Source: Haliotis asinina (taxonomy: Eukaryota; Mollusca; Gastropoda; Lepetellida; Haliotidae). Taken from it: a stretch of DNA of 64,000 bases. Of the stretch, positions 50,901 through 62,900 are shown one piece after another. A program made the position numbers and the translations under genes. Location: positions 43,827,001-43,891,000 of the forward strand of contig NC_090291.1 of the NCBI RefSeq assembly GCF_037392515.1. Reading direction: 5' to 3'. The notes under the pieces were generated by a model, which was not told where the DNA came from, searched no databases, and was given only the letters and a program-made list of their open reading frames with translations. The stretch's first letter is position 1; each line of letters begins with the position of its first letter.

Positions 50901-53900
50901 AACAAGGGACAGCCTGTAGTTGTACAGGAGCGGCAAGTGGTTCGCTCCACTTACACATATATTTCAACACCAAAACGCGCGAACGTTCCTCCTCGCTATC
51001 GACTCCGCTCTCTGCGGTCTGCATATGCCACTTATAGAAATCCAAGAAGAGCAAAGGTGATGTGTAGTTCCTGTTTGGCTGTTTCTTAGTTCAGTTGGTT
51101 CGCTGTTGGGTTATCTTTGGCAAGCATATTTGAGTTCATGCTATCACTGGTTCCCGTAGTTTCCTCGGAACGTCAAAACCCTATTCCAAATTTGTCCACA
51201 AGAAAACCCTTGCTCTTTTTACACGGCTTCCCGTAGCGACATAACCGCTTCCGCTTTTGTCACTATAATGGTTCAGCATCAGCCCAATAACAAATATTCG
51301 CATTTGTTGGCTTTACTTACAACATGTTGATGCTTCATCTTGCATTCTTCAAGGGTTAAACTATTGAAAAGCCAGTGGCATATGTTGCTCTTTCTCTACT
51401 AATGCCACGTGGCATGCGACGATTGGCTAAACTGTTACTGTCCTTCATGTTCTTAATATTACAGCCAGACTTGGATTTGTTCACGCTAATGCTTGATCCT
51501 TTTTACAGTTACATTGTTTTCAGCGTAGTAATCGATTTACCCAGCATGCCACTTTCAGGATGGCCGCCGTTTTTACTTACAGCATTGTTGGCATGTGGAG
51601 CGGACATAGGAAGAACGCATGGGCATTACGTTACAAGTCAGGTGACCCATGAAGGGTGGCTGACTTCTCGGACGGACCAGTCGTTGACCCCAAAACTCAC
51701 ATTTAATTCTAATTCTGGTGTTAAACGGTACCACTAAACATCTACTGATATGTTCACACTGAGTCGACGAGAGAAGTCTGCATGCTCCCATAGGCACTTT
51801 CTTGTGGCATGACATGTCGAGTGAAAAGCGTTACTCGTGTTGTATAACACCGTTAGTCTGGGTACATGCCTCACCCGCCTGATCACTAACATACATCAGC
51901 CAGCCTTTGTCAGAATGCTTCTGTACGTTTTATGTTCATTGCATTTGTTTTAGTATCGTGGTATATGCATACGTACATATAATGATTGTGGTTATATTTA
52001 AAGTCTACATAAGCATAAAGAAGAAATACAAATTCCATTGCAATGATTTTATGATTTAAAGTATTTATTGCTCTTATGTTTAACGTTGTTTTATTATGTT
52101 GTTGACTAAATCATTTTTAACGATCTTAAAAGAAAATATACCATTTAACAAAGTGTGCATACCTTAATTTTTCTTCACCGGGTGAGGCATTTCCTTGTAG
52201 ACTGTGGGCCACAGTAAAACGAAGTAAACTTGTCCATCGGCAGTCACCAGGTGTCAGTACGTTGATACGTGTATATATAATAATTCTGTTATTGTGGATT
52301 AACAGAAAGAGTGCCATATATGGAATCATGGGCGGCTCCCCATATTCTGTAATACAATCCGTGAATATTAATGTGATAATGAGTCCAGTCGCCGATCATC
52401 AGTTACGTCAATGTCTATTCGTTCAACATTAAAGGTAAAAATTCAGAACATACTGAAACTGATATCCATCAACATCAAATTTTACCTTTGCCGCTTAATC
52501 CTTTTTAGCTATTGAGACAATCTACCTGTACATTTTAATAATCATTCCACGTGTTACCCAACGTTTGCTAAGGATCGTGTACTAGGGTAAAGTGACTACC
52601 CTGACACTGTACATGTTCCATGTATACTATTCAACGTTTGATAGGGGTCGTGTACTAATGACTTTGCATATGTAAAATGTATCTGCCTATCACAAGTTGA
52701 GCAGTATACATGTGATCATGTCTGTGACTCCGTCCTGGTATCAAGTTTTCAATTCATCTGTGGCCCACTTTATCCTGCCCTCGAATTTCATCCGTTTGCT
52801 TTTCACACAGGCCGCAATTGTTGCAAGCAAAGTTGAAGTTGAGCCCAGGAGGAAACGGCCACGTTCTAAGTTCGCCGCAGAAAAATTGCGAACTACTCGT
52901 GCAAGAGGCGAGGTAAAAACCCGTCCATTTGTAAGTGTGACCTTGGACGCCGGCGACCTTGGAGCCGAAAGGTCACGTGATGCATGGTCTTTGACTCGAT
53001 TGGTTGAAGGAACTGCCAGTAGATCATAGACGTTTCTATTCTTATTTGATACGCATATTGAAATGAGTAAATAAGAATAGAAATGGCGTGTATTTGTGTT
53101 ACACGTTACGTGAGTTGTCTTAATAAGCGACGCAATATGTTAGTGAAATATCTCCATTTAATTATGTCAGATGCGATTTGTTTTTAAAGCGAAAACCCTT
53201 CAGTCCAAACATGCATGTTCCTAATGTGTCTGTTTTTGCCAGTTGGCTTCTTCACTTCTTGGTGTGACACTGCACAGCACAAACATGAAAAACAAAGATT
53301 TTTTAAAGAGATCCTCTCGAATGTGAAAGCCATGACTGAAAACAAATCACGTCACATTTATATATCCCTTTCAGTACGAAATGGAAAACAATTCAGTTTG
53401 GAGGAAAACAGAAATAGCAAAAACTATTAAGGATAAATGATATATGCCCAAGAGTAGTGTAGTTAGGCTGCTTTCTTTAATTATTTGGTTTACGGATCTG
53501 TCTGCCTCAGTTCCGCATACGAGAAATTTCTTCATTTACTTTCAACATGTTAACTAATTTTTTGCAGTAGGGAAATGGGTAAATAATTTCAGTCACCTAT
53601 TCATTGCTTCTTCTCTTCTCTTCTCTTTTGAGATCACTTATATAGATTGTCATTTGAAAACGGTTATGGTAAATGTCTGTAAACCAAGAATTAAAGCAAG
53701 GCATTGCATTCTAGCAATAGCAGTAGCAGTAGTAGTATATTGACGCTTGTGCTTTAGCGGAATCCTTAATTTATCTTAATATCTTGATTTCAACAGTTAC
53801 CTCAATTAGAACTGGGGGAAGGTTCAAACAAAGTGGATCCTTCTTTAGATCTCCCCCAATTGAGGCGATCATTGTTACTGCAGGTATGTTTAAACAAATA

Positions 53901-56900
53901 TAAGGCATGTCCCATGTACCACTTCCATAGACACCGATCAGCACGTGACACGATCACCTGAAGAATAGTACTCCTAGTCTTCCGCATCTGCCTTCAAGCA
54001 CCAATTAATGACCTTCAAAGTAGATCACCGAACACCCAGTGTGATAATAACACACCTTGTATGGAACCTTCTACTGATAAGATCCCACCCAGTAACACTT
54101 CTTCTCTCTTCTGTCTCACGAATCATATCTTCGAGAACAAGCTCAAAACAAGCACTGAACAAGCCAAATATTAGATGACCAATAAAACAATGTTGGCGTT
54201 ATTCATTTCACTGTTGGGTTTTCAGGAGAAACGTTTGAAATGACAGCAACAAAGCTGTTTCCGTAAATATCGGAGACCTCTTCTAAAACCAGGGTCCATT
54301 TTTTTATATGAAACTGCATGACTTGAAGAAACGGTTTTTCATAATGAATGAATTCAGAAAACATAAGTCTGTCTTTTTCTTCTGCACATGATCATTAGTT
54401 GTCACGATGTTCATTTCATTCACATCTTCATTCTTGTCAGTCAGTATATACAATCCTACAGGCAGTTCCTTCTCAATCATTATGTCTGTATTCGTATGGT
54501 CACGTGAATGCATACCGTCATTTCGCTGAGTCAGCACATACGCACCGACTGCATTATGTTTCAGGAAAATGTGTACACCCAGCCCACCTCTGGACTCACC
54601 GCATCCAGACCACCCGTGGTAGGTCATTTTTAATGTGTACGTCAGTTTAAGATGAAATATACCATTCCAAAATAGTAGGGGATATTCCATCTTGCGAGCA
54701 TACCACCAGCCAATGTCAGTAAAGTAAAGTAATATATACAGATGAAACAGTTTCCCTTAATTTCTCTTCAGCATCTGTTTCGTCCTTGGCTGCATCATCT
54801 GCATTTTATAAATCTTGTAAATTCAATATCCCCTAATTTTTAATGGTATATAATGTCACCATTTATTATTTTAAAAAATCAACGTATATTTCTTTAGGTT
54901 AATCGCCATAGAGCAACATCGTCAATAGTGCAGCTATTCATGGCTACTCTTTTAAGAGAAATGTTTAATTCTGAAACTTAAATGATGGTGTAAGTGATTT
55001 TACGAGCGTATCAAGTTAAACCTATGTTGCATTCGGATTTCTAATTATCTGTACTTACATCGGATCTTAGAAATAAAGAAATGATTTTGTGGCATATTTT
55101 CGATAATTATCATTACCCATGATGTTTGATTCATCTGTTTTAAATGATTATCGTGGTATTTAAGCATCATAGTAACACTTGTCTTTCAGATAAATACATT
55201 CAGTTCTACACGATCTATAAAATATTAACTTAAATGTCGTGCACAGTTCTATAACAATCAAAATACACATCTTACTCAATCAATTACACACAATGTAAAC
55301 AATTTAGCGCTTCCTAATAACACAAACCTACACGTACTGCAGACCATTGCTTGTGTTTCTGTGAGTCATTCGTAACTACTTGTATCATTCCGGCAACCCG
55401 GATGGCGTCATGTACCACTCTCGGGGCCATGTTTACGACTGGGTTTTGTCTAAGCGCAAACGGGCATGGAGATGAAAACAATCTAGTATCATTAACAAGG
55501 AAAGATAACTCTGAATGTCCAAACATGGCTCTAAAAACAATACGGCCATTCTCTTTGCAAATATGTTTCCGTGTTGAAGGTTGTTCATCCTTTAGCTCAC
55601 AGTTTAAATTGTGTTTGCTATAGTTAAGTGAAGTTTCGAAGTTCAGTGGTCCCGCCATTTTCATGTTTTGAAATACGTATTACTACGCGTCATTTAATTG
55701 GTTTGCCACGATTCTTGGCAAAAATGGCGTACGAGAGGGGAACGAGTTTCTTGTAGGTCACGGAAAGAGATGAGTAGTTACGAATCTCTGTGAGTATATA
55801 CGTATGTAAGGGACTTTTGTGTCTCTGGTCTACTTGCATCTCAGAAGTATCAGCCGATCTTGATGTGGCTCAACACTTTTCAGAAATACGATGACCTGGC
55901 ACAGGTGGTGAGGAAAAATAGCGATATAGAGTATGACCTAGGCTTGACGTGGATACCAGTTTGATCTTTGGCATATTTGACATAAATATTAGGTACAGAG
56001 CATTTTATATTCTGTTTGAGACAAAAGGCACGTTTCAGTAATCTCTTCGAAATATAAAAATTCTCGGAATGTAAACATTTGGAGTTTTGGAAAAGAACAT
56101 CATTTTCAGGACTTTTTTATAGAATATGAAATGTTCACTCCTTACATGACATCGGTGGAAATATTGACCGAACTGGGATGAGATTTTACCTATTCCTTCA
56201 ATTCTATAGGTGAAATCCCATACTCAGTCGAGTATCCACCGTCATGTATTGTCAAATCTTCCTCCTCCTTCCCATGTTGCCAAACATAGCTGTTTGTTCC
56301 TCAGTACCCGCTAGACAACCTGAGATGGGCCTTCAAAGACCCGTTTTACTTTAACTCCAAATTGTATACGTAACCAAACGTTCAACTGATTCGCTCTCTC
56401 ACAAGTCGCAGCATACCATTGTGATGACCCCAAGTTTCAAATAACCAAGGTTTATTCGTTGCTTCCCTGTTCAATCACAATGGGTTGTGATCTACCCTGC
56501 ATTTGTGGACGTTCGTTTCAAGGCTAATACGGGTTATGGTGGCCCCGAATATGGATCTTGATCAGGTTATGTCTTTTTCAGCGCACCCCGAGGGCATTGG
56601 TAGGTATTGGCGTTCTGAGCAATAATAAGCACAAACTCAGCATCTTGGTTCTACGTTTATACTCAAAATGCACGGTCTACAGGTGTCCTACGATGTCTCG
56701 CTGCATGGGGACCGTACAACATCAAGTGAAGACGATTTAAGAATTTATATCTTCCCAAAGAACCTGTATCAGCACCGAGATCTGTGGATCTGATTATCCT
56801 AGGATGTGTCTTCAATCAATGTTTTCATATACGTTTCAATAAAGATTTAGTTCAGATATATTTATGCCAAAGAGCCAAGACTGAGGCTTCGTTGGTCCTT

Positions 56901-59900
56901 CGATTTTATATTATATACATGATGTATATCTTTTCACAGCAGTATTTTGAGAAATATTTAAATACAATTAGAATTAATGTTAATCAGCCAGTGTGCAAGG
57001 ACGAGAACGGAATATGTAACGGATCTGATGAGACGTAACGGTAACAAGATGGCGACCATACCACGACACGTGGATGACGACATTGAACAAATGAGACAAA
57101 TCGACACCGTGCATTTTGAGTGTGCGCCTGGCGTTGGTATTTCTGAGCAGCACTGTCCATTGGGGCATCGTCCTTTCTTGTTCTACTCATCTTGTTTATT
57201 TACTCATGTATGTCGCTTAGCAACGCTCTTTCTTCAGCGCTTCTTTGTTGTTGAAAATTGCATTAAGGTGAGGTAACAAACAAACATGTTACGACAATTA
57301 CAAACAATCACTTCTGCATTGACGTCTTTAAGGAAATTGTGCTGTACGAACTAGGTACAATTCTCCCATTTTCAGGACGTGCTGTACGTGTCTGACGTAA
57401 TCATTTCTATCATCACGTGATTATAACAATATGTTACATGTTCCTGTCTGAAATCTTCTTTGCTAATAACCCTTACAAACAACAAATTAAACCTCACGTA
57501 TTTTTGAGAAAGAAGAAGTTACAAGTATTTTTGTCACCGGAAGAAGTAAGTAATATTTGGGCTATTGATTAAGTCATGTTTTTTTAACATAAACTCAAAA
57601 CACCATGTGTTGTAATTCTAATCCTTCTCTCAGCTTCCATCTGGAACGGTAATCCTTACTGGATGGTTGCATGAAGCAAAGAGCCCTTTAAATGTATCAA
57701 AATTTTAGAAAAAACACTCTTCCCAATAATCCACCAAAATCTTCAAACACCTTCAAACCATAAAACATGAACATGTCACACAAACACATCACTAACACGC
57801 TCGTGCTAAGCGAGGTACATACTCGAAATACTCGTGAGCCGAATGTATTTACCGTCTTCCTCCTCCCACCAGCCCCTCCCATCAGACAGGCGAGCTATTC
57901 GAGATGTGGAGGGATTCACCAAACCTAGGAATCTACTGTCCTGGCAGGTGCGTCAGTTCGTATATCGTCTTCAGATGTTCATGATGTCAATCTTTGGTTC
58001 GGAGTGTGCATGGGATCGTCTCCACGCAACCCTGGGAGGATGGGGCTAGTATAGGAACAAGGACATTATCATTTCGTCATGCTGACTTGGGGCAACCAAT
58101 TTCAAACTTTAAAAGTTGTAGCCAATTCTTTATAAATTTTGGGACATTCTTAGGAATCAGTTCAAATTAAATAAACTTTTTTCTTAAAAGCCTAGGTAAA
58201 AAATGTTCAATATGGGAAGCGTTATTCTTGTCAAAGCAATTTTTTATAAATTAAACACGATTTTAGTAATTTTATGAATTCACACGCTACTTGTTTTGAC
58301 CTCAAACCAATCTGAAAATCTACTACCAAAACATCCAAGCTTCATTCTATCAGGTTTGTGTGGATAGTTTGAAAATATCAAATCACGCCTCTCTGTGACA
58401 TCCTAATAATAACAAATAAGACACATTTTTTCTAAGGCATTTTGGTCCTTTCTGGGCAAAAATGCACACTTCTTATCGAGTGCTGTCTAGTATAGTTTTG
58501 ACCATTGATTTACACAGACGTATTATTTTGTCATCAAATCATACCTTATGTCCGCATCAAAGCCTTACCACTTATGATTTGCTCATACACTGTAGGCTGT
58601 TTTTCTTTGTACAACATGAACAAGACACATAACAAGTAACATCGCTTCTGCGCTCATCTAACACATCTACCTGCGCTCAGCATATTAACTATAGATGCTT
58701 CGTTATGTTCAGCTTTACTCATCACGTTTACTGTTATATTTGTTTCAGCAAATTACACTGTTAATAACATCATGCTCGGCCACATGTTATGTTATTTTGT
58801 TAATGTCTTGGACGTTATGTTTACCATTGATGTTATTTCGTTAAACATTGGTTACTTGCATGAATATTGTCTATTGCATGACGGAAGCACTGAGAAGTAA
58901 GATCGGTTACAGCAGAACATCGTAATCTCGAGCCGGCTTTATCTTGAATGTACAGATATTTCGAACCTATTATCCGGTCATGACTGCTTCTCACTACGAG
59001 TATGTAAACATTCAAATGTACATGCATAGTGCCAGCCCGAAACTTGGACTCGGTTCCAACTTGATTCTACTAGAGTTTGACCTTTACGAAACCATTTTAC
59101 AAATAAAATCCGTTTGTAAATTATACAACGCAGTTTGGATGAATATTCACAGGCCTGATAATATTACGGTAGATGGTCTTAAGGAGTTCCTTCTAACAGA
59201 AATCAATCACATTTCCACGCTGTATTGTGCAGAGGGACTGAAGTCTTTAATCTACCTCCATAAATACAGCCGAATGGCGACAAATCAAGTGAATGTCATA
59301 ATCTACCAATATCCTTTGCGATAGTTAATACATACCAAGCCCGCGGTAAGGTGGTGGGACAGTCACGCGGTTAACACATTCGATCGTCTCGTCGAAGATC
59401 CAGGTTCGATTCCCGAATTAAGTTCAATATCTGGAGACCATTCTAGGTGTTGTGACGTTGCCCCATATTACAAAACGCGAGCTCACTGTATTCGCTCAAT
59501 TGTGCAAGGAGATCGTGTATTGGTAGCTGGTCGTGAAGTTAATATCGTTACACAAGTTCACAGATGACACTGGGACTTGCTGAAGTATTGGTAAGATAAG
59601 ATGGACTGCTTCCTGGGATATTCGACAGTACTAACATAGAACAAACACTCCCCGGTGTGAAAAGTATTAGTCATCCCATGAATACCCTTGTCAGTGTTAG
59701 AGTTGTATGTGTCCCATACCCTAGAGAATATATTAAAAAGGAGTCCAGCTCAGTTCTTGATAGATAAGGCAGTCTAGACTGCTCAGCTTGGAAAGTAAGA
59801 ACTGTTTTGGATCCTTTGAGATAACAGGTATGTATTCCCTTTAAGAATATATGCTTTCAAATCATATAATTAGAAGCGACAAAACCCTTTCCTCGTCTAG

Positions 59901-62900
59901 AACTTTATGCCTTTGATTAAACTTTAGTATCGTGTATTAGCTCCTGTGTAAGAATGTATATGGACTCGAAGGTTCGCCCTCTAACTAGTGAAAGCCATAT
60001 TCCACTCCCTTCCGAGCATGATTCTTGCATGTAATGTAACTAACTGCCTTGGATTTTTTCTCCGTTTATTTTCCTGACATCTGTATATTTCAGTTATCGG
60101 GTTTGTTGAAACGTTTTGAAAGTACAGATGTAAAAGTTTTAATAAAATTAATGAAACATGAAAACGTACGATTATATTTCATAACGTCAAGATTGCTAAA
60201 CAGTAAGACTATCAACCGGTCACAAAAGACTTCAATTATTGTTAAAAAGTATCAGTTCAAGGTCATATTGTGTTGGATGTTACGAATTGTTAAGATGTGC
60301 TCAGGATACAGGAAGTAGTCATGCAAGAGACTTTTAGCAGAAATAATACTTATGGAGTTGATTTTGTAACTTATTAATTTGCCAAAAATCTCCACAGTAC
60401 CGTCTGGACTCCCGTATGGACCCCGCTGATCTTATCTACAAGCCAGGATCATTCTCGCGCATGCGCGAGCAGGTGCGTGAGGCCCATGACAAGATGGACC
60501 GCCACCGTCAAATGCTTGACCGCTACTTGACCGAGAGTGGCCAGCCCCGTGACATACAGGGAAGTGTTCAGCGCAAGATGGAGGAGCTGGAGCGTCGTGA
60601 CCCGTATGTACCCACTACGTCACTTCCTGCCCACATTCCAGTTAGAGTTACCTCCCTTGCAGTTTGGTTTCATGTTGAACTGAGAGACGTTATATTCAAT
60701 ATGAAGCCTGTGGTGCGTTTTTCCTTTGAATATTGATCTGAACTGATTATGAATTTCTATTTATATTTGTATTCGAAATTATTATACTAAATGAAGAAAC
60801 GAAGATGCCACATTCAAGGGAGACAACTGTGATATTATAGTGTTTAGCCACACGAGTTTCGAATGCATATTTGGAACTTTAAGTATTTCAAATCCTAAAG
60901 AGAAATATCCTTTTCTGAAATCAAATTATAATTTATGGAAAGAAAGTTTTGATAATTCCTATCAAGATGTCAGATGAAGAAATTCGTTTGTATAAACCAA
61001 ATGCATGCACGTGTCTGATTTTTCTGTCGACTTTCCTCGTGAATTGTGCATGTTCTATCTTTTTTTTTGGTATTTTTTATTCTATTTTTTAAGTCGGAAA
61101 TATAAAATTACTATTGCAAATTCAATTAAATACTTTACAGTGGAATGCATGTGTGAGAGGAAAATAATGTAAAATTTATGACCAGGTATTGGAAATTTAC
61201 TAAAGCCTTTGACCCACAAAAGTAGCATGCAATCTCTTACCCATTTTCTATTTAGAGAATATATTCTTCTCTTCCCTTTTCTATATATCATGCACAAGCT
61301 CCCACATTTTGGTTTCACTTGTTTCAGTTCAAGGCTAGTGATAGCGTTATTGTTTTGTTTACTTCTTTATTCATAACTCACACTAGAAAACTTTCTTCAC
61401 CTTCACATTACTAACACTTAATTACTACCTAAACGATGTTAAACTTGTACTAAGTATTTATTAATTGTTATTTGTTATGAGATTAAACAGTGTTATTTGT
61501 TACGAGATTAAACTTGTTTATCGTTTACTATGTCGAGCTTTTCATGTTTCTCCTAGCAGACTTAAACGCTTTTACAAACATGTTCACAACTCACCTTGAA
61601 CTAGAACAGTGACTAGCGACTTAAACGCAGCCGTTGACTACAAGTTGCTTTGCAACTTAACCGGCTCTTTGTTTCCCTTTGCTGTGTGCTTAACCTATAC
61701 TTACGCTGAGAGCTTAAGTGTTTCAGAAGAAAACGTTGCTTATTAGAAAAGCGAGTCTAACTCTCGGCGGCATACAGTGATGAGGTCGTATGGCAATGGT
61801 GCATCGTGCTATCGAAATGTTTTAATTTTTTCTGACTTTTAAAGTTCTTACAGAGGCCCGGTGAGTGTGAGCGGCGATCGCCTGTCGGTATACAAACCCT
61901 CTCCCCGTGTGGTCGTAAGTTTTGCTTCTAGTTCAACTAACCCGGCACACTAAACACTGAAGACAGAAAAAACTCGTTAATCCGGACAAAACCTCATTTG
62001 GATTTAGGAATTTCTAGATAAACGAATCACAGATACGTAATAATATACTTGGTAGTTTACCGCCCTTGCACTGATTGTCCAGAGCTTGTATTTCCAGATT
62101 GACAGGGTTCGGAAAAGAAAGGTTCACAGTATCTCAGTTTGCTTTATTGAAATATACATATGTATCAACAAATTTCTTTCCATCACATATTACTTTATTA
62201 GATATTTTGGGGATAATATTGGAGACACACTTCATAGTAATAGTAAAATTAGACTTAATTTCACATAGTTTTGAAATTAGTAAATGAATGTTCAATACAA
62301 TAGTATGTTTAAACGTTATGCATTTATATGTAGTATTTGCATTGAGACGAGGTAAGGAATGCATGTGATTCTGTAACGGCGTGTGCGGATTAACAATTGG
62401 TAGTGACATCCTTTCACTTAATCCATAATCCTAACGTTCTGAAAAATTATGGATACTCACCAACGCACAAAACAAATAAAGGTCAAATATGTTATTGATG
62501 CACAAAACCGTACACATCCCCCAACCCATGTCAGTATTTACCTACATATACCGATGTCCATAGTAGACGCCTTCCCTGTAATAAACAATGCTTGTCATGG
62601 AAATAACTGCAATTTAGAAGAGAATCGTAATTTTATTAAAGTGTATTGACATTATGCAATAATCACCAGTCGTGATTAGGAAGCGGGTGGCCAAGAGGTA
62701 ATAGCACTGCTAAGAGTCCTGGTTCGATTCGCAAAATGACACATGAAACCAGTTCTTGATATTCTGGGAGGAATTTTAAGGGAGTTTTAATTATGATTAT
62801 TTCCTTTTTAAATTTAAATGCTTATGAGTTTCTTATCTTAACTGGAAGGGGGTTCGGTGGGGTAGATCTGTGTGCATTGTAAAGTCACCTTGGCGATAAA

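Noticed and set aside
58944-59324. 126-codon open frame in intron 10
   Set aside because: AT-rich chance frame; no acceptor or donor in phase.
60094-60129. Small exon LSGLLKRFESTD
   Set aside because: The acceptor TATATTTCAG is fair, but the donor GTAAAA is weak and the frame stays open far beyond it in AT-rich sequence.
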